From positions 14,938,213-15,002,212 of the forward strand of contig JAKSZT010053764.1 in assembly GCA_026826555.1 (NCBI GenBank): DNA of 64,000 nt, given 5' to 3'. The stretch is from Tolypeutes matacus. Its lineage: Eukaryota > Chordata > Mammalia > Cingulata > Chlamyphoridae. The notes under the pieces were generated by a model. That model searched no databases and was not told where the DNA came from. It saw only the letters and a list, made by a program, of their open reading frames with translations. Positions within the stretch are counted from its first letter, which is position 1. The number at the start of each line of letters is the position of its first letter. Shown here piece by piece: positions 36,320 to 48,533 of the stretch. Position numbers and translations under genes: made by a program.

Positions 36320-36475
36320 AATCCAGTAATTTGTATTAATTATCTTATTTTAATCCTCATAATTATCCTATAGTGTGGTATTACTATTATCCTAATTTTA
36401 AAGATGAGAAAATTTGCCCAAGATGACATTAACTGTAAATGACAAAGCCAAGATTCAAACCCAGGGAGGCTAAAT
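36320..36475 (+). mobile_element. MIR SINE
   Basis: attatcttattttaatcctc, cctatagtgtggtattacta, ttttaaagatgagaaaattt and gccaagattcaaacccaggg are in MIR order. Confidence 0.85.
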
Positions 36476-36539
36476 GAAAAACATCCTCTCTCTACCACTA
36501 AATTTTACTTAATGCCCCCAACTAGACTCCTTTCTCCCT

Positions 36540-36970
36540 TTTTCAGTAGCTTAGCAAAGAGCTGACTTTGAATGTGTGAGTTAGCTAGGGAGAACCATCT
36601 GCCCCTGGACTTTTGGTAGAAGCTCTCACTCTACCAAGAGCAACTTCCTGAACCAGGAAGCTATGTGGTACCTGATCAACATAGATGTTTTCTGTCCCCA
36701 TTCCCCTGTAAATAAGTGAACCATGACAGGCCAGAGGCAGATCCTTCCTTTGAAGCCCTTTCCCACGAGTGTTTCTATGCCTCACTCAGGTTTACCTCTC
36801 CAAGATAGAATGAAAGCAGGGGGTGGAGGTTTGCACCGTTACTAATCAGCTTGTTTCATCCTAATAAATTTTATTTTATTTTTACACCACCTGGTGCTAA
36901 CTGTGTGTGAGTATGTACTCCTTTTGCACAGCAGCTGCCCAACACAGCATTTAGGGATCAAGCCCAAGAA
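36540..36970 (+). other. Unassigned block with LTR-like end
   Basis: A moderately GC-rich stretch ends in tcatcctaataaattttatt and then accacctggtgctaactgtg. The AATAAA near the end is what suggests an LTR, but I recognise no family and saw no paired copy. Confidence 0.2.
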
Positions 36971-38200
36971 CAGCTTGCAATAAATTTAGGAACCAGTTAC
37001 AACTTCATTTCACAATAGAAACCACTTGAATTTTATATTTTACATTAAATGCATACACCTCCCCTGCATACAAGGAAAACTTCATGTAAGATACCACTCA
37101 TCTACAGAGAATATAAAGAATACTCTAAATATCCCTTACAACAGACCTTTATTAAGACATTTAACTATCCTGTGTTCATCTGTGTATCTTTCTGAACATT
37201 AGAGAAACAATTGTTTGTTTGGGGGATTAGATGAGATAAAGTGCCTAGATAGAACTTCTTTGGTGTAAGGCTTCCATAACTTGAGTTGCCTTTTGTCTGT
37301 TATTTTGCTTTTTGAATTTCAAATAAAGTTTTTAAAAAAAATTTTTTTAATTAATTATGTACATTTTTATCATCTTCCACATAAAACAAAACACAAATTT
37401 ATAATCAATATATATCTTCTAGGACTAAAATATACGTGAGATTGGGGCAAATATTATGAGGGAAACCCTTTTTTCCAAATGACTTTTCCAAAAAAATTTA
37501 AATTAAATTAAATATGAAGTTAAATTGCCCTCTACTGGTGAATGGTTAGTCTATGATACAATTTTCAGAGTCTAATAATGATATGTTTACATAGCATGAT
37601 AAACATATCCTCCATGTCTTAGCAAAACCCACTAGGCAATTTCAGGCTTTTTCACTTCACAAGTAAAAGACACTATATTTTAAGTAAGAATACATGGTAA
37701 TAATATCTTCTTTTTTTTTTTGGTCTCAAAATTGTTTTTTTTTCCAGTTTGGAATCAATGGAAAAAGTTGCCAGATCAATTAAGAACTATACAGTAAGAA
37801 TTTTAAATGCTCATAAAGTACTACAGCACATATAAATGCTATACTTATATTTATAGCATCCTCCTCCCCATTATGAAATTTTTATTACAAGCTAAATATC
37901 CAGCAGAAAGATTTCAGAGCATTTTTACTATGTGTCTATTAAACACATTTAGACATCAGTTCAGAGTTCTACACCTAACCAGATACTATGAAAAACTAAA
38001 ACAATTATATTATTAGATGTTGTCCAAATAGCATTAAAAAAAAATACATAAACACAGCTTATTAAAAAATTCCAAGACAGAAGTAGACTGTGGAAAAAGT
38101 GAAAGCCCCCCCTTTACACACTTTAAATTCATTCCAACAGCCACAGACCACCATATAATTAACCACGTATATCCTTCCATTTCTTTCTCTACCCATTTAC

Positions 38201-38277
38201 TTTTTTTTTTTTTCAGGAGGTCCCGGGTATTGAACCCAGGTCCTCGTACACTCAACCACTGAGCTACACCAGTTCCC
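38201..38277 (-). mobile_element. tRNA-Ala-like SINE with internal deletion
   Basis: Minus-strand reading: gaactggtgtagctcagtgg, ttgagtgtacgaggacctgg and gttcaatacccgggacctcc, then a poly(A) tail. The anticodon-arm region between A and B boxes is shortened relative to 22748-22837. Flanks ctacccatttac (38189-38200) and ctactcatttac (38278-38289) form a 12-bp duplication with one mismatch. Confidence 0.92.
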
Positions 38278-40719
38278 CTACTCATTTACATTTTAACAGC
38301 ATAAACTTTTTGGTTTTTACTAATATATTTTGGAGATCTTTCCCATATCAATACATATAGATTTATTTTTCTGTTTATAATAGGGGCATAGGAGAGAGGT
38401 TCTAAAAATCTATTTAGTCATTTTTCTACTGCTTATAACCATATTTTCACAATAGTGGGGGGGGGAGAGAGAGACAATGCTATAAATATCCTGGTCACAA
38501 GAATAGTTTTTGGAATCTTTGAGCCATATCATAAACCTGATATTGCTCCATGAAATATATATATTACACATATAACATATATAAATATGTATATTAGTTT
38601 TTGCCATGCTAACATTTAGACACATGTTCATTTTAAAGCTCGAGTCTACAATTATATACAATTAACTTTAAAAAATATGTATTGCCAAACATTTTTCAGT
38701 GACTCAATAGAGCAAAATCATAACTGTTAATATCAGAAGCAAATGCCAAAGACTTTAAAAAAAAAAAAAAAGCTGTACCTATATAGTGGGAAATGAAGTA
38801 TCATATATTTGTGGGAAAAGTTACCTCAGTATTGATATGCTTTTTTTTTTTTTTTTTTAATTTAAAAATACCCACCTTACATAAAAGAACTACCCAAAGC
38901 ACATAAAAATAGTGAGTATGTGACCTTAAGAATGCTACACTCTTAAATCATACAGCATCCAATTGATCTGCCCTCATTATATGGGTCTTATTTTATATCA
39001 CAGATGAAATCCCAAGCTGAAAATACAAACAACTCTATAAATAGCACATTCCCTTAAAGTTCAAACTTGCCATCTTTGTTCAGTAATACATACAGTTCCA
39101 GTCATTAGTTCTGCTATGGACTTAAACATATCAATGGCATAAAATGGGCTAGTTTTGTCCTCTTTTCACTTAGCTATAAATTTACTCTGAAGCATTATTA
39201 ATGAAAAGCATAGTCATAAACACTCAAGCTGTCATCAGGCTCCTTCCTATTAAATTTACTGAAGCATATACTCTGCTGTCTGTACATCTCCACATACGTA
39301 TTTGAAAAATCATATGCAAACTAGAATTGATCTCTAATATACATCTTTCTCCCCATGCAAATTGTCCAGTCACAAAGAGTCTATCATCCTCTTTTAAATG
39401 TACAGCTTAATGCCTGAATGAATATTTAATCTATACTTATGTTTTCCCTTTCTGTTTCAATACCCATTTCCCACTGTGTCCTATTTTCCCAAAATTGTAG
39501 TCGCTCTACCCTTTGCACATGCAGCTTTATTCTCAAGTCAAGACGACTGTGTTTGGGATGAGTTGTTTCATTGCCATTGTATGCTGAATCATGGGCAGAG
39601 GAACATTTTCTCATGATGCCTTGGATTACTGTGATATCATTATCCATTTCCTGCTCTATAACAAAGAGTTTTATAAAAAGTATACATTTAACACAGGCAA
39701 GACCAGTGAACTGAAGTGGGCAAGGGCAAAATTAATAGAATATAGATGTCCCAAGAAAGATACAGAATCCCAAGAAGGAATTCATGGTAGAGATGGGATT
39801 CTGTGTTGAAATACGAAGGATGGCTAGAATTTTGACATGCTTTCTCAATAGGTCTTTCCATATGGGAATCAATAGCCTATACAATGTAACCCTGTTTAAG
39901 AACAGAAAACGGTCAAGCCAAAATGAAGCATGAGAAGTGAAAAGTGGGCAATGGGGCTATAAGGCAGGTTGAGAGCCTGGAGACAGCAAAGACCTCCTTT
40001 AATGGAGTCACAGGGGAGAAAATCCTGTGATACAAATAGGGCATTATCCTACCTGGAAGCTCTGTGACTTCCATAAAGTATGTGACTTTCAATACCCTGG
40101 TTCCTTACAGTTACTAGCATTCTAAGTCTCAACACAAAAAAAGACATCTACATTTATTACAAGAACAAGAAGAGAGCAGGGAATTGGGAAAGACATGCTC
40201 ATTCCACAGTCAGTATTTGGAAGAAATTAAGTCCAGATGATTGCACAGAAGCAGCTAGGAAGAAAACAGAACATAGGCTCAATCCTGGAGCCATAAGCAA
40301 ACAGCAACTTCTGTAAACAAAACTACAAAAATACTCCAACACAATTAAATAGCAAACAATAAACTGGGAAAAATGTTTATAGACACGAGGGCCAAAGTTT
40401 CATAACCTTAATTTATAACAATATTCAAAATAATATTTTAAATACTAAAATATCAAGTAAAACAGGCTATTAAAGTTGTTCAAATGTCCTCCCTAGCAAT
40501 TTTAAAAGTGAAACTAAAATAAGTTTATAAATTTTTCTTAAAAATTAGGAAAATTATTTTAATAACCACAATGTTGACAAAAAATCATTTTCATGTGACT
40601 TTGTATAAGAAACAATCTGACAATATGTATCCAATACTATTTGATTCAATAACTACCCTTTTAAGATCTTATCATGCCTTAAGGAACAAGAAAGTTGGAT
40701 GGTAATTTATGCATAAGGT

Positions 40720-41045
40720 TCTTTGCTGAAGTATAATTTATAAAATACTGAAATTCTGTAAACAATCAAACTCCATAAGAGAATGGTTAATTTGCCTTAC
40801 ATTCATAGAATGAAATACTATTCAGCTATATCAAACAATATTTTTTAGGGACTTTATAATGGCATGAGAAAATAATCAAAAACAATTTAAGAAAATAAGC
40901 AAACTAAAATATATATTTCATAATATCCTAATTTTTAAAAGAATATACTTATAGAGATGATGCTTATCTCTGCGTGGTGAGAACAGAAGGGTTTTTACTT
41001 TCTCCCTTGCCCTTCCCTTATGTTTAAATTGTCCACAATGAGCAA
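40720..41045 (+). mobile_element. Old L1-derived 3' fragment
   Basis: gaatggttaatttgccttac, tagaatgaaatactattcag and attgtccacaatgagcaata have the pattern of a diverged LINE 3' region. The family is unclear. Confidence 0.4.
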
Positions 41046-41649
41046 TAAGAATGGGAAAACCAATACCCATTAGGAAGAGGCAGAGATTCAAGGAAAAGAC
41101 AGACAAAAAGACATACAGAGAGACAACACAAATAGAAAGATCCGCAACTATAACAAATGGCCTGGCTTCGCAAAGTGGGTCCAAGCTCTCATCAAAATAA
41201 CTCTCTCTGGTCCCACAGTATCTGGGATCACTAGAACACATGCTTCCCAAGAACCAATGCCTTCTCCCAAAAGTCTATCACAATAAATGTTGAATTAAAC
41301 TAAACATCCAACTAAGATATTTGGTAGGCACTTATTAGAGGCTCCAGCCCTTCTGCTTCAAAGGCAAACTCTGTGCAATGAGAGCTACATAGTCCATAAA
41401 ACCCCACTAAGAATTTGAAATAAGATGCTCTAAGGAGCTGGATACCATAAAACCCAAGGAAGACAATTCCTACTGCAGTGGTGTCTGGTTGACTTTATCC
41501 TGTAGAGTTTCCATAAATAAGAAGCACTATTTATTTCAGATTATTAATTATAAATTCTAAAAAATAAATATGACTCTAACTGCTATCACATCAATCAGTT
41601 CCAGAAGGTAAATGGAGAAAATAAACAAAAAGACAAAAAAGTGCCATCT

Positions 41650-41900
41650 TATAATGAAATCAATAGAAAATGTATCATATGAATCATTTCATATCAGTGA
41701 GATCATACAATATTTGTCCTTTTGTCTCTGATTTATTTCACTCAACATGATGACTTCAAGGTTCATCCATGTTGTCACATAAATCAGAACTACAAACAAA
41801 AGGTGGTATATATATATACATACATACATACAATGGAATATGACTCAGCATTAAAAAGGAATGGAATCCTGACTCATGGTTATTTGATTTTAAGTAAGAC
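41650..41900 (-). mobile_element. L1 3' fragment with inverted 5' part
   Basis: 41680-41785 is antisense L1 (gatcatacaatatttgtcct, tttatttcactcaacatgat, aaggttcatccatgttgtca). 41800-41885 is sense L1 (caatggaatatgactcagca, aaaaaggaatggaatcctga), interrupted by a TA/CA-rich tract. In L1 the second piece lies directly upstream of the first. Read on the minus strand this is an inverted 5' piece followed by the 3' piece, as in twin priming. Confidence 0.7.
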
Positions 41901-43189
41901 AAACTAAAAGGGTATTGTAAGCATTATCTGCTCTCTTGCAAACAATGGGCAATAATTTCTTGACTTTCTTTCTCCATGTACATGTTAGAAATCTATAGCA
42001 TCCATTATGGTTATTGCAGCTGGTATTTTGTTTCTTATTTTGTTTTTGTTTATGTTATGCTCAAAGATCAGGCTGGGTTGTCTTTTCCTTTGTGGCATTT
42101 CTACTTGGATTTCCCAATATCATGGAACTATTGACTAATGTCATTAAGTTACTTTTTCCTGTCATGAAAAATACAGTAGGATAATCCAGAGACTAGAGAA
42201 AAGCATTTCTAAAGGAATTTATTAACATTTATTTGAACAATCCAATCCTACAAAATATGAGGACATAGTAACAAATGCTGCCAGAGAGTAAAACAGGAAA
42301 TACGTGGCAATATAACTAACTTCCAGTATGGTGGAATAAGCTGAGGTGGCAGGGGCAAGCAGCCCCATCAACAAAGACAGGACTGGAATGTGTGAAGGCA
42401 CCAGGTCCACCTCACCATCTGTTCTACACCAAGGAAAGGAAAATAGAGCAATGAACTAACACATTCATTTTCAAAGTTCTCATTTGTTAACAAGATCTGT
42501 GCAGTGAACTCTTATGCACTATTGTGTTTCTGTGTAGCCCAACAGAAAAAAATCCACTGGAAACCACCTGTCATACTTTACTGGGATATTCTAGAAGATT
42601 TTTCTAATATCTATAACCTAAAACTTTTTCTTGTCATAAATGAAAGATACAATATAAAAATAATAACCAGCATGCAAAACAATGTGTCCAATATTAATCA
42701 ACTGTGTGAAGATTTTTTTAAAGCTTAGTATATTTATGCTGACATTTTCTGAAGGAATATACAAGGAACTTTAAGTAAGGGATTGGAAAGGCTATCAAAT
42801 TTTTCTGTTCTCTTTAATTTTTTTTTTTTTTTTTAATCATAGCCAGGTAATTATTTTTTCCTTTATTTTTAATAAATTTCCATGATGGGTATTTGGGTAG
42901 TAATATTAGGAGCCATATTTATTCCCTTTTAAATAATTTTCTGGAAAATTAAAAGGATGAAATTTTAATTTTAATTTCAATGAAAATTACTCAACCATTC
43001 CCATATTAGTTGATATAACAAATTATAACAGTTATAATTTGATTTTTGCTGCTAAAAGTAGCACTGCACAAGAAAAAATGAAATAAAAGAAGTAGCACTA
43101 CAGCCACCATCTTTGTAAATAAACTTCTGGCTACATTTCTGATTCTTTCCTAGGTGTGTAAAAAATGAGCTGAAAGGTATGGAGAGGTT

Positions 43190-43440
43190 TACTGTTGTTG
43201 ATGCACACTGCCTAACTGCTTTTCAGGCTGTGTATGCCAATTACGCTCCCACCAACAGAACAGAGTGCCTACTCTACCAACTACCTTCCCTGGAGCAAAG
43301 AGAATTTTCCTTTCATCTTTGCTAATATAAGAAAAAAAATTGTTCATTATTACTTTGAATACCACTGAATTATGAACATTTTTTACTCTTATTTACCTGC
43401 AAAGAATCAAGTTTATGCTATATCAATAATCATTAGAACA
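43190..43440 (-). mobile_element. L1 ORF2 3'-end fragment
   Basis: Antisense L1: aactgcttttcaggctgtgt, attacgctcccaccaacaga, catctttgctaatataag and tattactttgaataccactg, at high divergence. Confidence 0.6.
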
Positions 43441-44060
43441 GCCCAATCTGTATAAATTCAAAGAGAATTCTAAATACACATTCCTGAGAGCCGGGGATAC
43501 TCTGCCAAAAACCACTGAAAACTGTCATTAGTCCTTGTTTATTCATTTCAAAAAATACTTTTTATGAAAAATAAGAAAATTAGTTATCTAGCTGCTTTTG
43601 TTTGTTTTAATTCAATAAAACCAGGAGTACATAAAACACAAGTGTGGACTATAATCAAACTTAACAGTAATCTGTAACACTCATGATAGCTTTCTTTCTA
43701 AGGGTTTATAAAACATGATCTTTCAAATTCAACATAGGGCACAAAAGCTGCAGCATGTTTTTTGAAGACATAAACAACAACTTCAAATTTCTCCTTTCAG
43801 CAATCTGTCCCATAGAACCTCAAGCACTGTTAGTTAATGTCACTTTTTTCATACTGCCCTAATTTTGGCAAGAAGTAAAACTGAGTGGATGTGAGAAATC
43901 AGTAGAAATCTGCCCAACCTGCTGTTAGCTCTAATTCTGCAAATACTAGCCTCACAGCCACTGCTTCCCAGTTCAAGGCCAATCTTCTGAAATTAGTTTT
44001 CAGGGAGTTCCTCGATTTGGAAAAGACCCATGATGAATCAGTTTTTAAAAATGTATTCAG

Positions 44061-44473
44061 GGAAACGGATGTGGCTCAAGCAAATGGGCTCCGGTCTACC
44101 ATAAAGGAAGCCCAGGGTTCGATTCCGGGGGCCTCCTGGTGAAAGGCAAGCTGGACTGCGTGGTGAGCTGGCCCGCGCAGGAGTGCTGGGGCCACACGGA
44201 GTGCTGGCCCGCACAGACAGCTGGCGCAACAAGATGATGCAACAAAAAGAGACACAGAGGAGAAACAATAAGAGATGCAGCAGACCAGGGAGCTGAGGTG
44301 GCGCAAGAGATTAAGCATCTCTCTCCCACTCTGGAAGGTCCCAGGATCAGGTCCCGGTGCCGCCTAAAGAGGAGACAAGCAGACACAAAAGAACATACAG
44401 AGAGCAGACAGAAAGCACAAAATGAAGGGGGGAGTGGGGGTAAGAGAAATAAATAAATAAATCTTTTTTTTAT
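44061..44473 (+). mobile_element. Composite dimeric DAS-type SINE, 413 bp, exact duplication
   Basis: The left unit aaacggatgtggctcaagca … ggttcgattccgggggcctc is followed by a GC-rich spacer (gtgagctggcccgcgcagga). A second unit follows (gagctgaggtggcgcaagag … ggatcaggtcccggtgccgc), then a tail gacaagcagacacaaaagaa and an AAAT end. It is bounded by an exact 12-bp duplication, aaatgtattcag, at 44049-44060 and 44474-44485. The body is clearly tRNA-derived, with recognisable A and B boxes in both units. Confidence 0.94.
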
Positions 44474-45164
44474 AAATGTATTCAGTGAAAGGAATATGGG
44501 TCTAGATGGCTCCCCAGATCACCGACCTCACCACCAACACAAAAGCCCTTGCTACAGGTAGGAGCACTTCAGCTCACACAGCAGAGAACTTGCTTGCCCC
44601 AGGATACACCACTACGCTACACATGACCAGAATTCTAGCACCACTCTATGTGTTTGGATTGGGTTTTTTTGTTTACTTGCACTCAAAGTAGCCATCAATA
44701 AACTTCTATTAAGAAAGGAAAGGAAGTACTTTGGTGATAGAGCAATAAACATTTGTATTTATGACAAAGCTAAGAAAAATAAATTCTGTTAATTTTGATT
44801 TTTAAACAGATCCTTTTCACCTTTCTATTCTGGTGGCCAGACTATGGACTTTAACCCAAGTCTGATACCCACGGTTGTAGGTTGTGAGGTTCATTGCTTT
44901 CTTGACCTCTTCTCAAAAGAGAGATCAGCTTCCCATTACTCACTTTTAAGCTCAATCTAGAATTTTCCTATTCATATACACCAACCCTTTCCTCCTTTCC
45001 ATTTGGTCAGAATTGGCCCATTGAGCCATAATCACTGGAAAAGGAAATTGGGTGACCTTATATAGCTCAGGTTTACCTTTGTACCCAGGTCAATCGCACA
45101 AACTAGAATTCTAGAAGAAAGGTTAAGTGCAAATACAATACAAATCCACCATGCATCTGTCAAG

Positions 45165-45365
45165 CCCTCGCCACAATTCTGCAAGGTGATAACAGTTACT
45201 AAGCTCCTTACATATTTAATTTCATTTATTTTTCATAACTGAAATATACCAAAGAAATAATCTCCATTTTACAGATGGAAAAAGTAAGACTTAGGTCAGT
45301 TAAGTACTTGCTCCCAATCACACAGTCAGCAAAAGTTGAAGGCAGAATTAAACCTAGAGTCTGGA
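45165..45365 (+). mobile_element. MIR SINE
   Basis: aatctccattttacagatgg, aaaaagtaagacttaggtca, gttaagtacttgctcccaat and cacacagtcagcaaaag are in MIR order. Confidence 0.88.
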
Positions 45366-45737
45366 AAAAACCCTTGCACTTGTACCACTCAATGGTTTTC
45401 TTATACATATGGAAAATGAAGCTCAGATGAATTACATATACAGCTTGAGAGAGAAACACAGACCAGAGACCATGTCCAGAAGACACTCTTGTTTTGCCTT
45501 TCTGGTTTTAGAAAGAAGCAAAAAATATTACCAGCTACAATTTGTAAGGAAAATAAGTGTATTTAATTATACATAATAACCATGGCTAAAGAGAGGGAGG
45601 GAACTAATCATTGGGATTCTATATTCTATCAGTTTTGGGGGGGTCTGCCTAATGTGGGACACCTTTTGCTCTGAACTGGCTAACACTCTGATTCTTCTAA
45701 ACACAAAGGTATGGAACTGTTAAAACACTAATAAACA

Positions 45738-45928
45738 GGGGAGCGGATGTGGCTTGGGCAGTTGAGCACCCACCTCCCACACGGGAGGTCCTGGGTTCAG
45801 TTCCCAGTGCCTCCTAAAGAAGACAAACAAAGAGCAGACATCAAGCAAAAAAAAAAAAAGAATGAGCAAAAACAATAAGCAAAGAGGTGAAGGAGCCATC
45901 TCAGGAAGCCATCTCAAGGGTGAGGGGG
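45738..45928 (+). mobile_element. DAS-type SINE with tail
   Basis: ggggagcggatgtggcttgg, cctcccacacgggaggtcct and gttcagttcccagtgcctcc, then a tail agacaaacaaagagcagaca and an A run followed by gagcaaaaacaataagcaaa. The same tail type follows the SINE at 15756. Confidence 0.92.
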
Positions 45929-45969
45929 ACATTAATACACAGAAATTGACCATGGGTTATCTCATGCAC

Positions 45970-46500
45970 TCTTTTTCTTTCAAGTTTTATTGAGATATAT
46001 TCACATACCATACAATCTATCCAAAGTGTACAATCAGTGGCTTTTAGTGTAATCACAGTGTTGTGCAATCATCACCACAAAAAATTTTAGAACAATTTCA
46101 TTACTCCAAACAGAAAAACTCCACACCCCTTAGCAGTCACCTCTCAATCCCACTATCCTTCCCCAGCCCTACATAACAATTAATCTAATTCCATCTTTAC
46201 AAATTGATTTATATTTACATTTTATATAAATGGAATCATATAATATGTAGTACTTTGTGTCTCGTTTCTTTCACTTAGCACAATGGTGTGTGGGGTTTGT
46301 TTCTTTTTTTTGCCTGATATTAACAACTTGTAATATTAACATATATTTGTTCAACTGCAAAGAAAAACAGTCATATATGCAATATTACCCATATTCATAT
46401 TTCATATGAGGTTTAACTATGCCATACAGTCCTACTTTAACTGGCTTTTTATTCAAATTACCACATTTTATCAAAATACCATATAAATCTTAGAGATAGG
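45970..46500 (-). mobile_element. L1 3' UTR
   Basis: Antisense L1 3' UTR: tttattgagatatattcaca, taccatacaatctatccaaa, gttgtgcaatcatcaccaca and tgtgtctcgtttctttcact. From 46295 onward comes the reverse of the family 3' UTR (catattcatatttcatatga), comparable to 29790-29830. Confidence 0.85.
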
Positions 46501-47094
46501 TATATTAAAGCACAAACATCAGCAACCAGATCATAAAGCTATCAAGGGTATCAAACTGCTAGTAAGAAGGTTAGGCCTCTAACAAGCAGTACCCATATTC
46601 AAATTGAATCCATCCAGCTACAAATGGGGCTTCTTTATCCCTTACCATGCTGCTCTTAACCCATGTATGCACATTTCTAAACATGGTTCTTAAATCAAGG
46701 AAGAACAAGGCCGCCATAACATTATATTCTCAGCAAAGCCAAGTGATTTTTCCCAAGGAAAATCAGATTATAGGTAGATTGTAGAAATAGAACTGACTAT
46801 ATTCAAATGGTTCATGTTTTCTTCTCTAGCATTGTCTTAAAACCTTCAGATCTATCATTTCCTTTTTTGCTAAGAAATCTTAGCCTTCATCATCTGAATT
46901 GATGAGTTAAGTTGTGAAGCTTATTTTAGTAATAGACAAGAAAGCTATAAGTTCTTAAAAGAAAACTTTTAAATGCAGTAAACTGATTTGCTTATATATC
47001 ACATTTATAATTATTTTGTGTGTGTGCCAGTGAATGTTATCTGAAACGTAAAACAGCATTCTCTAAATTGGGTGTTGGGGCCATGACAGTGAAA

Positions 47095-47240
47095 TGATAG
47101 GCCAAAAGATTTCTAGAGTTTGAATCTGGGCTCAGATGCTTTTTACTATGTAGCCTTGGGCAAGTCATTTAACCATTAAACAAAATATTGCTTGAGCATC
47201 TATTATGTGCTAGACAGAGAACACAATAGTAAATAAAAGG
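47095..47240 (-). mobile_element. MIR fragment next to another ancient repeat end
   Basis: gaatctgggctcagatgctt and agccttgggcaagtcattta are antisense MIR. ttgcttgagcatctattatg and tgctagacagagaacacaat open the same ancient repeat seen at 20165. Confidence 0.6.
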
Positions 47241-48269
47241 TTTTTTTAAAAAAAAACCCTATTCTTGATAGAAGTTTCGTTCTAGTAGAATGGAGATAAA
47301 CAAATAAATTAAAATATTATACATAGTATGTTAGACAGGAATAACGATAGGGTGGGAGAAAGTTGTTTCCAGATATTTCACTTTTTTTGTTGTTGTTGTT
47401 ATTTTCATTTTTTTCCCCAGATATTTTAGAGATAGTACCTACCTCTTTGATAATTTAGATTCAGCTTTGATAACCCAAATACATTATCATATAACTACAT
47501 CATTATATAAGAATAGTGAGTTTCCCTACTCCTTATTTTTATGGAGTTTTTGCATAATGAAAAAAACACAAAAGAAAAACTAGAAATAGCAACATACATG
47601 TATACTCTTATCTTTATCTTTAACATTTATTCCATCTATTTTATTTATTTTTCACTCTCTCTCACTCACTCCCTCTAAAAATATTAAAGGCCACATGAAT
47701 TTTTTTAATTAAAATACATCACATTGTTTTGTTTGTTTTGTTTTGATTTGTTTTGGTAATTGAAACTAGATAGAGATTTCCTGGGATATCTCAAAATAAG
47801 AGATAGGAGCAGAATGGGGTAGAAGAGAATGTTGTAAAGCATTAGGACAACCATGAAATTAGGATCTCACCTAGAATAATCTAAACAACAATCTAGTTTA
47901 TTGTCCCTAATCTTGAACCTCTCCATTTCTGCTCAAATCAGAGGTAGCAAAAAAAAAAACTCCCTAAAATTGTTTCTTTGCTCCCATCTACTTTCACTCC
48001 ATCATCCTAATGAAGTGAAGGATATAAATTAAGGACCTGAAAATAAATTATAAATTTACAGGATATCTATGAAAGATCCAGTTCTATACTATATATACCC
48101 AAAATATTTATTAATTTTCACTTAGAAAATGAGCTATTAATGATACATTTGCAAATAATTACAGAATATATCCAATTATAAATTGAGGTTTTGGAATTCA
48201 AAATTCATTTTAATAGGAAAAAAATATATGATTTTGTAGGACCTCAACCTAAACAACAAGGCCTTTTGA

Positions 48270-48420
48270 ATTCACTAAAGACCATGGGTTCTCAATCCAA
48301 AGTTTCCACCGATATCACCTAGGGAAATTTTGAAAATGCAAATACTTGTGTCCCATCCCCAAGATTCTTATCTAACTGGTCTGGGGTAGGACCAGGCATT
48401 GATATTTTTAAAGCTCCATG
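48270..48420 (+). mobile_element. hAT-Charlie-like MITE fragment
   Basis: atgggttctcaatccaaagt, tatcacctagggaaattttg, taactggtctggggtaggac and caggcattgatatttttaaa match a common mammalian hAT MITE. The right terminus is lost or degraded, so no duplication can be shown. Confidence 0.65.
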
Positions 48421-48429
48421 GGGTTAAGG

Positions 48430-48533
48430 ACTGCTGGCATAGACCGTAAGCTTCACTAGGCAGAGAACCCCACACAGAGCCCAACACATAAAAGGCACTC
48501 AATAAATATTTTTGAGTAAACGAATGAATGAAA
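48430..48533 (+). mobile_element. L2 3' end
   Basis: agaccgtaagcttcactagg, cacacagagcccaacacata and aaaggcactcaataaatatt are the L2 3' terminus, followed by the short-repeat end gaatgaatga. Confidence 0.85.
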
